DNA of 47,396 bases from Chloroflexota bacterium (lineage in GTDB: Bacteria > Chloroflexota > Dehalococcoidia > CAUJGQ01). The notes beneath the pieces were generated by a model, which was given only the letters and a program-made list of their open reading frames with translations, made no database searches and was not told the DNA's origin. Below, piece after piece: positions 1 to 7,827 of the stretch (position 1 is the first letter of the stretch; every line of letters starts with the position of its first letter). The stretch lies in assembly GCA_963170165.1 (NCBI GenBank), contig CAUJGQ010000161.1, positions 1-47,396 on the forward strand. The letters run 5' to 3'. The translations under genes and the position numbers were made by a program.

Positions 1-33
1 CTGGGTTGTTGTGTTGGGTGACCGGCTGCGGCG

Positions 34-168
34 CTAGAAGCCGCGATAGCCGTAGGGGTAGCCGTAGACGACCGGGGTGAACACCACCGGCACGAACACC
101 TGCACCAACTGCAGCTGGTAGACGCCGAAGTAGGGGTTGAACACCCAGCGGTACTGCCACTGCCACAT
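34..168 (-). CDS. Small aromatic-rich protein of unknown function (44 aa)
   Basis: A 44-codon frame with ATG at 166-168 and TAG at 34-36. AGGAGG at 175-180 (minus strand) precedes the start by 6 nt, the best ribosome binding site in this part of the window. The product starts MWQWQYRW and ends YGYPYGYRGF. Trp, Tyr, Phe, Val and Gln dominate; it has no Cys, almost no charge, and a Val/Phe-rich centre with prolines. I do not recognise the family. It could lie in or on a membrane or in the cell envelope, but it has no clear hydrophobic helix of normal length. A CRP-like palindrome lies about 107 nt upstream, so it may be a regulated single gene. Confidence 0.55.
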   Translation of the reverse strand: MWQWQYRWVFNPYFGVYQLQLVQVFVPVVFTPVVYGYPYGYRGF

Positions 169-274
169 GCTGTGCCTCCTCGGCTTGGTGCGCGTGCTGC
201 GCGGTGCTCATCTCTGGTGAGTTGATGATGCCACCGCCCCACCCCCGCCGAAGTCTCCGCCGTCACACCACCGC

Positions 275-290
275 TGTAACCTAGATCACA
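275..290. promoter_or_regulatory. CRP/FNR-like operator candidate
   Basis: The minus strand reads TGTGATCTAGGTTACA, that is TGTGA-N6-TTACA. It differs in one position from the symmetric CRP-family consensus TGTGA-N6-TCACA. It lies upstream of the small gene at 34-168, at a distance suited to activation. No CRP-like regulator is encoded in the window, so this is a motif match only. Confidence 0.35.
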
Positions 291-327
291 CTCCACAGGC
301 ACGCCGGACTCCCCACCCGCGCAAACA

Positions 328-358
328 GGCCTGCCGGGGAACAGTTCCCCAGCAGGCC
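328..358 (-). terminator. Rho-independent terminator of the solute-binding protein gene
   Basis: A 14-bp inverted repeat with one mismatch (GGCCTGCYGGGGAA arms) and a 3-nt loop lies 33 nt beyond the stop codon of the gene at 391-2136. On the minus strand it is followed by TGTTTG. Stem length, small loop and position fit an intrinsic terminator. Confidence 0.7.
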
Positions 359-390
359 CTTGGAACGTAGCAGGCGCGAATACCGCGGAC

Positions 391-2136
391 TTAGTTGCCC
401 TTGTCGATCCACACCTTGAGGTAGGTTTCACCGCCGGGACCGAAGCCGTTGGTGCGCTGGTAGTTCTTCAGCCACTCCTGCACGCCGGTGTAGGCGGCGC
501 CGACGACAGTGTGGGCGTAGTACATCTTGTCGCCGTTGTACACCTGCAACTCGCGAATCAGCTTGCGCCGCTCGTCGTCGTTGGAGGTGGCCTCTTCCTT
601 CTGAATGAGGGCGTCGAACTGCGGGTCATTGACGCCGGAGGTGTTGCGGGTGCCCTTGGAGAAGTACTGGGTCAGGAAGTACTGGTGCGAGTCCGAGTAC
701 TGCGCGCCGTTACCAAACACCACGCCCTCATAGTTGCCGAACAGTGTGCCGGTGACGGGCACGATGTACTGGCGCAGATAGTCCTGCGGGTCCAGCGTCA
801 CCTGGAAGCCGCCGTCCTTGAACATGGTGGCAACCGCCTCGGCGGTGCGGTTGAAGGTCTCGCCGTAGATGTTGTTGGAGTAGTTGAATTTGAGCGGGTA
901 GCCCTGCGGGTAGCCGGCGGCGGCGACCAGCTTCTTGGCCTCGGCCGGGTTGTACTTGTAGTACTGCTGGCCGGCGCCCATATCGGCGCTCTTGGGGTCC
1001 ACCCGCCAGGCGCCGAAGTTGGCCGGGATGGCGCTGGACCACGCCCCCTTGCCCTTCCAGTTGAGCGACAGCAGCGCGTCGCGGTCGATGGACATCGACA
1101 ACGCCCGACGCAACCGTTCGTCGCGCAGGGGGCTGCCCTCCCGCTGCTGGATGGCGATGTAGTAGTGGGTCTGGGGAATGTACTCGAGATACTCAGCCTT
1201 GGGGTTGCTGCGCTTGATCTCGTCCAGCCGCTCGGTGGGGATGCCGTTCACCTCCAGCTTGCCCGCCTGGAACTGAGCGATGGCCTGCACCTCCTCCAGG
1301 ATGATGGGGAAATTGACGGCATCGAGGTACGGCTGGCCCTGGAGGAAGTAGTTCGGGTTCTTCTTCACCCGGTAGGCGATATCCGGCTGGGTGGACTCCA
1401 GCATGAACGGGCCGGTGCCGATCGCCGACTTGAGCGGGTCCCAGCCGCCGGCCGCCAGCTCCTTGGGCATGATCCACAGGTAGTTGGCGTCGGCGATCAG
1501 GCGGGTGAAGGGCCCGTACGGCCGCGCCAGTTTGAAGACAGCGGTGCGCGCATCCGGCGTCTCCACCGTGTCCACCAGCGGGTTATCGGCAGCGCCAAAG
1601 GCGGCACGGTTGTTGTTCTTGGGCTCGTTGCGAAACCGCTCCAAGGAGAACTTGACATCCTCGCTGGTGACGGTGCGGCCGCTCACCGGGGCGATGTCAT
1701 GGAACTTGGCGTTGGCCCGCAGCTTGAAGGTGACGGTGCGACCATCGCCGGAGGTCTCGTAGCTCTCCGCCAGGTCGGGGTCGAGTTCGAAGTTATTGGC
1801 AAAGGCCGGGTCCGGTCCGGTCTTGATCTTGAGCAGCCGCGAAAACAGATAGCTCGCCAGCACCTGGGTGGTATAGGTGGCGTTGGTGTACGGGTCCAGC
1901 GGCGCGTTGGCCGCCTGTTGCAGATTGATCGCTCCGCCCGGCTTGGGCTGCTTGGCCTCGGCCGCCCGCGTCGAGGTGGCGACGACAATGTTGCCGGGGG
2001 TGGCGGCGCTTTGCTGCGCTCCTCCGGACGAGTCCTTGTCATCGGAGCCGCCGCAGGCCGCGACGAAGGCGGCTGCTCCCGCTGCCATGCCGGCGCCCAG
2101 CAGCCGCCGCCGGCTGATGTTGTTCATCCGCGCCAT
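391..2136 (-). CDS. ABC transporter substrate-binding lipoprotein, family 5 (peptide/nickel type)
   Basis: This extracytoplasmic binding protein of 581 aa captures a solute (oligopeptides, nickel or other small molecules in this family) for an ABC importer. The N-terminus has a twin-arginine motif (SRRRLLGAG), a hydrophobic stretch and a lipobox ending in AAC followed by GGS, so it is probably Tat-exported and lipid-anchored. The SBP_bac_5 fold is recognisable from the FKLRANAKFHDIAPVSGRTV region and the late RRALSMSIDRDALL motif. The frame is open to 2193, but the ATG at 2136 follows AGGAGG closely and puts the Tat motif near the N-terminus. No permease or ATPase gene is adjacent. It follows the CitE gene on the same strand after 168 nt, so it may import the substrate of that locus, but this is inferred from position only. 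Confidence 0.9.
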   Translation of the reverse strand: MARMNNISRRRLLGAGMAAGAAAFVAACGGSDDKDSSGGAQQSAATPGNIVVATSTRAAEAKQPKPGGAINLQQAANAPLDPYTNATYTTQVLASYLFSRLLKIKTGPDPAFANNFELDPDLAESYETSGDGRTVTFKLRANAKFHDIAPVSGRTVTSEDVKFSLERFRNEPKNNNRAAFGAADNPLVDTVETPDARTAVFKLARPYGPFTRLIADANYLWIMPKELAAGGWDPLKSAIGTGPFMLESTQPDIAYRVKKNPNYFLQGQPYLDAVNFPIILEEVQAIAQFQAGKLEVNGIPTERLDEIKRSNPKAEYLEYIPQTHYYIAIQQREGSPLRDERLRRALSMSIDRDALLSLNWKGKGAWSSAIPANFGAWRVDPKSADMGAGQQYYKYNPAEAKKLVAAAGYPQGYPLKFNYSNNIYGETFNRTAEAVATMFKDGGFQVTLDPQDYLRQYIVPVTGTLFGNYEGVVFGNGAQYSDSHQYFLTQYFSKGTRNTSGVNDPQFDALIQKEEATSNDDERRKLIRELQVYNGDKMYYAHTVVGAAYTGVQEWLKNYQRTNGFGPGGETYLKVWIDKGN

Positions 2137-2304
2137 GGTCCTCCTGCCCTCCTCGTGCACTACGCGCGCCATCCGACGTCCGGTGTCCGGCATGCTGGGG
2201 CGGAGAGATCTCCCTCACTGCCTCCCCGCGAGGCGGGCACGTGGGCCACGAGATGAGGGGCCGTCCCCCATTCCCTCGTCTGCCTATCTGCCCAGTTCCC
2301 CGGC

Positions 2305-3225
2305 TTATGCCCTTCCTGTCTGTTGCGCGCGGCGGAGAATCGTCTCGAAGATGCGCGCGGTGGCAGCATCGATCATGGTGCCACCGGCGCTGGCCGCGCC
2401 CAGCCCCTGCGCCTCGGCGGCGCGCACCTGCTCGATCATGCTCTTCGCCCGGTTCACCTCCTGCTCCGTTGGCGAATACACGTCGTTGGCGATCTCGATC
2501 TGGCTGGGGTGGATAGCCCACTTGCCCACCGCGCCCAACACGGCGGACCAGGTCGCCTCGCGCCGGTAGCCCTCGGCGTCACGGTAGTCACCGAAGGGTC
2601 CATCAATCGCGTCCAGGCCATTGGCACGGGCAGCGACGATCATGCGCGTGCGGGCGAAATGCCACACGTCGCCGGGGTAGCGGCTTTCTTTGGTGGCGCC
2701 GATATTGCCCATGCGCATTCCCTGGCTGGCAGAGAGGTCGCCCACCCCCAGAATCAGCGCCTCCACTCGCGGGCAGCAAGCGGCGATATCCTCCACCCGG
2801 GCCAGCGCCTCCGTCTCCTCGATCAGCAACTCCAGGCCAATGCCGCCCTCCGGCAGCCCCAGCTTGATCTCGAGTTGGGTGAGCAGCGAATCGACAAACC
2901 ACACATCGCGCGGGGCCTTCACCTTGGGCACGATGATGACATCGAGGAACCGGCCCGCGCCGGTGACGACTTCAATCAGGTCGTCGTGGCACCAGATGGT
3001 CTGCACGCCGTTGATACGGACGGCGCGGGTCTTCTTGCCCCAATCCAGCGTGGTCAGCGCCTCGACGATGCAGGCACGCGAGCCGGGCTTCTCGGCCGGA
3101 GCAACCGCGTCTTCCAGGTCCAGGAACACCAGATCGGCGTCGGAAGTGGCGGCCTTGGCCATCATCTTGGGGTTACTGCCGGGCGTAGACAGCTCGGAGC
3201 GGCGCAGGCGAAACGGGCGCGTCAT
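2305..3225 (-). CDS. CitE/HpcH-family CoA-ester lyase (citramalyl-CoA or malyl-CoA lyase-like)
   Basis: The 306-aa protein is a CitE-type TIM barrel, which cleaves 3-hydroxyacyl-CoA esters such as malyl-CoA, methylmalyl-CoA or citramalyl-CoA with Mg2+. Visible signatures are the N-terminal RRSELSTPGSNPKMMAKA block, LVFLDLEDAV near 32-41, Arg70 in VRIN, Glu136/137 in LLIEETEAL and Asp163 in GVGDLSAS. These match the usual substrate Arg and metal-binding Glu and Asp. Its ATG overlaps the stop of the CoA-transferase gene by 4 nt, so the two are translationally coupled. Next to CaiB, MaoC, acyl-CoA dehydrogenase and MmgE/PrpD genes, (S)-citramalyl-CoA lyase of itaconate breakdown is the preferred reading. 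A malyl-CoA lyase of a 3-hydroxypropionate-type route is the alternative. Confidence 0.88.
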   Translation of the reverse strand: MTRPFRLRRSELSTPGSNPKMMAKAATSDADLVFLDLEDAVAPAEKPGSRACIVEALTTLDWGKKTRAVRINGVQTIWCHDDLIEVVTGAGRFLDVIIVPKVKAPRDVWFVDSLLTQLEIKLGLPEGGIGLELLIEETEALARVEDIAACCPRVEALILGVGDLSASQGMRMGNIGATKESRYPGDVWHFARTRMIVAARANGLDAIDGPFGDYRDAEGYRREATWSAVLGAVGKWAIHPSQIEIANDVYSPTEQEVNRAKSMIEQVRAAEAQGLGAASAGGTMIDAATARIFETILRRAQQTGRA

Positions 3226-4466
3226 GTCGCTTCCTTCTCTGTGGCCTCAAGCTCGGCCAGGATTTCGGCGGTGTGCTCGCCCAGGCGCGGCGGGCGGCGG
3301 TACACCCCGCCAGGGGTGGCGGTGAACTTCATGGCGGTGTTGGGCAACACCGCGGGCCGGTCGCTGCCGGGGTGATCCACAGCCACCAGCATCTGCCGGG
3401 CGCGGATGTGGGCATCACTGAACAGGTCGGCGGCGTTGTTGACGGGGGCGACGGGCACCTTGCCGCCCAGCGTCTCCACCACCTCGGCAGTCGTGCGCGC
3501 CGAGGTCCACGCGGAAACCAGACCGCGCACTAGTGCTGCATTCTTTACCCGCTCGCGGCTGCTGAGGGTACGCTCGTCGTGGATCAGGTCTGTGCGGTCC
3601 ATGGCGGCGCACAGCAGCGCCCAGTGTGCCGGCCCCGGCGCGGCGATGGCGCAGTGGCCATCTGCCGTAGGGTAAATGTCAAATGGCGACAGTTGCGGGT
3701 GGCTGTTGCCCATCGGCCTAGTGACGATGCCCTGATACGAGTAGCGGTAGATCGCCGCCTCTGCCAGGTGCATCACCGCGTCGCACATACCCACATCCAC
3801 AAACTGTCCCTGCCCCGTGGCACGGGCGTGGAACAGCGCCGAGACAACGGCCAGCGCCGCTAGCGTGCCAGGGTACAGGTCGCCAACGCTGGGGCCGATC
3901 TTCAGCACCTGGCCGTCTGCGGTGCCGGTCATGCTGATGGCGCCGCTCCAGGCCTGGGCGACCGGGTCGTAGGCCGGCCAGTCCACATAGGGGCTGGCGC
4001 CGGTACGCGGATCGCCGAAGCCGCGGATGGCGGCGTACACCAGGCGGGGATTGCGGGCCGCGAAGGTCTCGTACGGCAGACCCAACCGCTCCATCACCCC
4101 GGCGCGAAAGTTCTCCACCAGCGCGTCGGCGCCATCCACCAGCCGCAGCAGCGTCTGCCGGTCTTCCTCCTGCTTGAGGTCAAGGACGATGCTGCGCTTG
4201 TTGCGGTTAATGGAGGCGAAGTAGCCGCCAAAGGCCCGCTCGCTGTCCTCGGGGAAGAAGGGCTCAGAGCCGCGGGTTGGGTCACCCTCGGGCGGCTCGA
4301 CCTTGATCACATCCGCGCCCATATCGGCCAGGAACATCGTGCCGTAGGGGCCGGCCAGCGCCCGCGTCAGGTCGATGATGCGCACCCCAGCCAGCGGGCC
4401 GGTAGCGGCAGGCTGCATCGGCGCAGCCCGCTCGTGTGCCGTGCGGTGGTCGTTCGGCGCGGTCAT
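3222..4466 (-). CDS. Class III CoA-transferase (CaiB/BaiF family)
   Basis: This 414-aa enzyme belongs to the family that moves CoA between carboxylic acids (formyl-CoA, succinyl-CoA:itaconate, mesaconyl-CoA transferases). The N-terminal LAGVRIIDLTRALAGPYGT, the block ADVIKVEPPEGD and the VENFRAG segment are typical. The catalytic aspartate should be Asp196 in GPSVGDLYPG, matching the GDSNTG aspartate of formyl-CoA transferase. It overlaps the MaoC gene upstream and the CitE gene downstream by 4 nt each (ATGA type), so the given start is favoured over Met17. In this operon it probably activates a C4-C5 dicarboxylate with a CoA donor. Substrate identity cannot be read from the sequence. Confidence 0.9.
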   Translation of the reverse strand: MTAPNDHRTAHERAAPMQPAATGPLAGVRIIDLTRALAGPYGTMFLADMGADVIKVEPPEGDPTRGSEPFFPEDSERAFGGYFASINRNKRSIVLDLKQEEDRQTLLRLVDGADALVENFRAGVMERLGLPYETFAARNPRLVYAAIRGFGDPRTGASPYVDWPAYDPVAQAWSGAISMTGTADGQVLKIGPSVGDLYPGTLAALAVVSALFHARATGQGQFVDVGMCDAVMHLAEAAIYRYSYQGIVTRPMGNSHPQLSPFDIYPTADGHCAIAAPGPAHWALLCAAMDRTDLIHDERTLSSRERVKNAALVRGLVSAWTSARTTAEVVETLGGKVPVAPVNNAADLFSDAHIRARQMLVAVDHPGSDRPAVLPNTAMKFTATPGGVYRRPPRLGEHTAEILAELEATEKEAT

Positions 4467-4954
4467 CGCTCTGCCCAGTGGCTACGCTTCTTCAGGAGCA
4501 CGGTACGCTCTCCCTCAAAGACTACCCGCCCCTCGTGCGTCACCCCCCAGTGCTTGAAGGTGACCAGGCCGGCATCCTCTCGGTCCGGCGCATCGCGGGC
4601 CTCCAGCACTTCGCTGTAGGCATAGAGGGTATCACCGTGGTGGACGGGGGAGACGAAGCGGAGCTTGTCCAATCCCACCTCGGCCAAGGCGTTTTCGGCC
4701 GTGTCCTGGCTGGCGAGGCCCACCACCATCGAGCCGGTGATCAGCCCGAACACCACCCGACCGCTGCCCAGCGGACCGCCACGGACGGCATGCTCGTTCC
4801 AGTGCGCCTGGGCAGTGTTGTCCACCGCTTTGGAGAGATAGTTATTCTCGACTTCGTCGATGGTCGCCCCGCGCGCGTGCCGCAGCCGGCGCCCGGCGGG
4901 AAAATCCTCGAAGTACGTATCTGCGCCCGTCAGGCGGGAGAGCGGTAAGGTCAT
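4463..4954 (-). CDS. MaoC-like (R)-hydratase subunit, Asp/His retained
   Basis: A single hot-dog domain of 163 aa. It contains TYFEDFPAGRR near the N-terminus and the segment KAVDNTAQAHWNEHAV. There an Asp and a His are spaced as in the catalytic D-x4-H pattern of MaoC hydratases, although the usual N-P is replaced by A-Q. The frame opens further upstream, but ATG at 4954 follows GAGGAG with good spacing and begins where the domain begins. It is the second of two adjacent MaoC genes (53-nt gap) and overlaps the CoA-transferase start by 4 nt. It probably hydrates an enoyl-CoA such as itaconyl-CoA or mesaconyl-CoA, perhaps as a heteromer with the 5008-5493 product. Confidence 0.82.
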   Translation of the reverse strand: MTLPLSRLTGADTYFEDFPAGRRLRHARGATIDEVENNYLSKAVDNTAQAHWNEHAVRGGPLGSGRVVFGLITGSMVVGLASQDTAENALAEVGLDKLRFVSPVHHGDTLYAYSEVLEARDAPDREDAGLVTFKHWGVTHEGRVVFEGERTVLLKKRSHWAER

Positions 4955-5007
4955 GAGTGCGCTCCTCGGGAACAGGCAATTGGGGGAGGGCGGGTTTGTT
5001 CTTCCCC

Positions 5008-5493
5008 TCATCCTTTCCGCATCGCCACCAGGTTCGTCCGGCGATAGTCGAGCACCAGTTCACCGCGCTGGTTATGCGCTTCGGTGTGCCAGGTGATGAT
5101 GCCGCTGTCCGGGCGGCTGGCGGAGGTACGCATTTCCTCCACGGTGGAACGGGCGGTGATGGTGTCGCCCGCGTACACCGGCTGATGAAAAGTGCACTGG
5201 TTGACGCCGAGAAACGGCCCGCCGCCCTCGCTCAGATCCTCGACCGACATGCCAACGACGGTGCAGAGCACCAGCATCGGGTTGACGACGGGGGAGGGAT
5301 GGCCGTGGGCACGGGCGTACTCGGCGTTGAGGTGCATGGGGTTCCAGTTGCATGTCGCCGTGGAGAAGATGACGTTATCGCCCTCGGTGATGGTGCGGCC
5401 CCAGTGATGCTGCCACACCTGCCCGACGGCGAAGTCCTGATACTGATTGCCCCGCTTGACCGGGGTGAACTGTGCCGGGTCGAAGTCAGCCAT
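5008..5493 (-). CDS. MaoC-like hydratase subunit with altered active site
   Basis: A single-domain MaoC-like protein of 161 aa. The hydratase-2 region reads ATCNWNPMHLNAEYA: N-P-x-H is kept, but the catalytic Asp of the G-D-x-N-P-x-H motif is replaced by Asn. The start ATG follows GGGAG. It sits directly upstream of the second MaoC gene on the same strand, and the two proteins together have about the length of a fused double-hot-dog hydratase. A heteromer with one active and one substrate-binding half is plausible. It is separated from the upstream acyl-CoA dehydrogenase gene by 148 nt that contain a 12-bp inverted repeat. Confidence 0.82.
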   Translation of the reverse strand: MADFDPAQFTPVKRGNQYQDFAVGQVWQHHWGRTITEGDNVIFSTATCNWNPMHLNAEYARAHGHPSPVVNPMLVLCTVVGMSVEDLSEGGGPFLGVNQCTFHQPVYAGDTITARSTVEEMRTSASRPDSGIITWHTEAHNQRGELVLDYRRTNLVAMRKG

Positions 5494-5641
5494 GGATGCT
5501 CCCTGCGGTCGCGTGGTCCGGCATCCGGCACCGAGCGGGCGGGCAACAGGTGACGATGAGCCCGTGCCGCTCCTGGCACGTCATTGCCCATCGGTCCGCG
5601 TGCAGCGCGCTCCCCGGATGCCGGAGCACGCCGCCACTGCG

Positions 5642-6793
5642 TCACTTGCCCTCCATCAGCCGGTCGGAGATGATGCGCAGCTGGATCTCGGAGGTACCTT
5701 CGAAGATCTTGGTCAGGCGAGCATCGCGCCAGTAGCGTTCGATGGGCAGGTCGGTGGTGTAGCCGTAACCGCCGTGGATCTGCAGCGCCTCGCTGGTGAC
5801 GCGCTCGGCCATCTCGCTGGCAAACCATTTGGCCATCCCGGCCTCTTTGTCGCAGCGGCGGTGACTGTCCACCTCGGTGGCAACGAAGTACATCAGTTGG
5901 CGGGCCGCCTCGATCTCCGCTGCCATCTGCGCGAGCTTGAAGCGGATCGCCTGGAACTCGCCGATGGGCTTGCCGAACTGCTGGCGGATCTTGGCGTAGG
6001 CGATGCTGTCTTCCAGCGCGCCGCGAGCCAGGCCGATGGCGCGGGCGGCCGTGTGCACGCGGGCCGTCTCCAGCCCGGAAACGGCGTTGTGGAAGCCGGT
6101 GCCGGGGTTGCCGATCTGGATCGCCTCCGTGCCGTCAAACTGTAGCGCCCAGGTCTTCCAGCCGTGATAGCCGATCTTGTTCACCGGCGAGCCCGTGCAG
6201 CCGGGGGGCAACGTCCCTCGCTCCTTCTCGATGAAGAACTGCGAGGTGCCGCGATGGCGGTGACGGAAGTCGGTGATCGGCTCGGTGCGGGCCAGCACCG
6301 TCAGGTAGTCGGAACCGTCGGCGAAGGTACACCACATCTTCGAGCCGTACAGCCGGTAGGTGCGGCCGTCGCCCGTTGGCTCGGCGCGGCAGCTGACGGA
6401 GCCCAGATCCGAGCCGGCGTCCGGCTCCGACAGCGCCGTCGCGCCAATGTATTCGCCCTTGAGCACCCGCTCCAGCCGTTTCTGCCGCTCTTCGCCGGAG
6501 AACACACCGGCGCCGGTGTAGCCCGCGCGGGCGATGATACTGGCGACGCTCATCCAGCCACGCGCCAGCTCCTCGGTGATCAGCGCGTACTCGAACACGC
6601 CCAGGCCAAGGCCGCCATCCTCCTGAGAGATGCGGATACCGAAGTAGCCCATATCCGCCATCTTGTGGCGCAGCTCCATCGGGATCTCGCCCTTGATCGG
6701 GTCCAGCTGGTTGGCGACGGGCAGCACCTCCTTGACAGAGAACTCCCGCGCCACCTGCTGGATCATGCGCCGTTCTTCGGTCAGGTACGTCAT
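5642..6793 (-). CDS. Acyl-CoA dehydrogenase
   Basis: A 383-aa FAD enzyme that introduces an alpha,beta double bond into an acyl-CoA and passes electrons to ETF. Domain signatures are present in order: the N-terminal helical region, ALSEPDAGSDLGS near 140, the beta domain, RQQFGKPIGEFQAIRFKLA, LQIHGGYGYTTDLPIERYWRD and IFEGTSEIQ with the catalytic Glu365. The ATG at 6793 follows AGGA. It is the first gene of the minus-strand catabolic run and is divergent from the IclR gene, with a palindrome between them. Similar dehydrogenases accompany CoA-transferase, MaoC and CitE genes in itaconate loci, where their exact role is unsettled. A methylsuccinyl-CoA or glutaryl-CoA-like substrate is also possible. 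Confidence 0.9.
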   Translation of the reverse strand: MTYLTEERRMIQQVAREFSVKEVLPVANQLDPIKGEIPMELRHKMADMGYFGIRISQEDGGLGLGVFEYALITEELARGWMSVASIIARAGYTGAGVFSGEERQKRLERVLKGEYIGATALSEPDAGSDLGSVSCRAEPTGDGRTYRLYGSKMWCTFADGSDYLTVLARTEPITDFRHRHRGTSQFFIEKERGTLPPGCTGSPVNKIGYHGWKTWALQFDGTEAIQIGNPGTGFHNAVSGLETARVHTAARAIGLARGALEDSIAYAKIRQQFGKPIGEFQAIRFKLAQMAAEIEAARQLMYFVATEVDSHRRCDKEAGMAKWFASEMAERVTSEALQIHGGYGYTTDLPIERYWRDARLTKIFEGTSEIQLRIISDRLMEGK

Positions 6794-6826
6794 CGGTCAA
6801 TTCCTACCGTTGCGCCTGCACATTGA

Positions 6827-6841
6827 TTGCGTAATGCGCAA
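6827..6841. promoter_or_regulatory. Palindromic operator candidate between acyl-CoA dehydrogenase and IclR genes
   Basis: TTGCGTAATGCGCAA is symmetric at 6 of 7 base pairs around its central A. It lies 34 nt upstream of the acyl-CoA dehydrogenase start and 127 nt upstream of the iclR-type start. IclR-family proteins usually bind such a dyad in the divergent intergenic region and control both directions. Binding is inferred from place and symmetry. Confidence 0.45.
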
Positions 6842-6967
6842 CATGCTTGCGTTTTTCCGCCCGGGAGTATAGAACGGCAGCGTGCGGCGCAGTGTCAAGC
6901 CCGCGCGCCAGGCGAGGAGCAGAGCGCAGGACCGGCCGTCCCCCGGGGTGGCACGAACAGAGGTGGC

Positions 6968-7777
6968 ATGGCTGAGGCAGCGCCCAGACCGGACGGCAGC
7001 GGGCAGACAATCAAGTCGCTGCGCAAGGGCATCGATATTCTGGAGACGCTGGCCGCCTCCCGCACCCCCCTGCGCATGGCGGATCTGGCGGCCCGCCTGA
7101 GCATGACTCCCTCCTCCGTTTCCCGGCTGGTGGCGACGCTGCGCGAGCACGGCCTGGTGGAGAGCGAGCCGGGCACCGGACGGCTGTACATCGGCCTGGG
7201 AGCGATGGTGCTCGGCAACGCTTCCCTGGGCCGTCAGCAGCTTGACCAGCTTGCCCGCCCGTGGATCATGGAGCTGTCTTCGCAGTTCGAGGAGCACATC
7301 AATCTCAGCCGCCTGTACCGAGGGCAGGTGATCTACCAGCGCGGCGCCTGGCAGGACGCCATGGTGCGGGCCGGCATCCAGCTTGGCGGCATCATCCCGC
7401 TGCACTGCACCGCTCCCGGCAAGGTACTGATCGCCTGGCTACCGCCGGTGGAAGCGGAGACGGCGCTGCGCGTACGCGGCCTGCCCGGCTTCACGGCCAG
7501 CACCATCACCACCATGGCGGCCATGCATGAGGAACTGGCCCGCATCCGCGAAACGGAGCTCGCCTACGACAACGAAGAACTGGCGTACGGATTGCGCGGC
7601 GCCGGGGTGCCAATCCGCGGCGCGGATGGCCGTGTGGTCGCCGCCCTCTCCATCGGCGCCGCCACCGACCGCCTCCAGGGGGAGAAGCTCGTCGCCGTCG
7701 AGCGCGCCCTGCGCTTCGCCGCCGGCCAGATCTCCCGCGAGCTTGGGTATGCCGGAGGGCTGAACGACAACGGCTGA
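6968..7777 (+). CDS. IclR-family transcriptional regulator
   Basis: A 269-aa regulator. The N-terminal winged helix-turn-helix spans about residues 14-75 (SLRKGIDILETLA, then MADLAARLSMTPSSVSRLVATL). The C-terminal IclR effector domain includes GIIPLHCTAPGKVLIAWLP and YGLRGAGVPIRGADGRVVAALSI. The frame is open from 6827, but ATG at 6968 follows AGAGGTGG and gives a normal family length. It faces the catabolic operon and precedes the MmgE/PrpD gene by 50 nt, so it probably senses a pathway acid or CoA ester and controls both. The dyad at 6827-6841 is its likely site. Confidence 0.92.
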   Translation: MAEAAPRPDGSGQTIKSLRKGIDILETLAASRTPLRMADLAARLSMTPSSVSRLVATLREHGLVESEPGTGRLYIGLGAMVLGNASLGRQQLDQLARPWIMELSSQFEEHINLSRLYRGQVIYQRGAWQDAMVRAGIQLGGIIPLHCTAPGKVLIAWLPPVEAETALRVRGLPGFTASTITTMAAMHEELARIRETELAYDNEELAYGLRGAGVPIRGADGRVVAALSIGAATDRLQGEKLVAVERALRFAAGQISRELGYAGGLNDNG

Positions 7778-7827
7778 AGCGGGGAGCGGGACCCTGCGGA
7801 CACACTGATCTGCTGAGGTGCGAGGAA

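Noticed and set aside
511-2256. 581-codon plus-strand frame opposite the first solute-binding protein gene
   Set aside because: Shadow of a real gene in G+C-rich DNA; no domain and low-complexity Val/Gly/Leu/Ala composition.
5517-5625. 12-bp inverted repeat TCCGGCATCCGG/CCGGATGCCGGA between the acyl-CoA dehydrogenase and MaoC genes
   Set aside because: The arms are 85 nt apart and such G+C-rich words recur by chance; no clear function.
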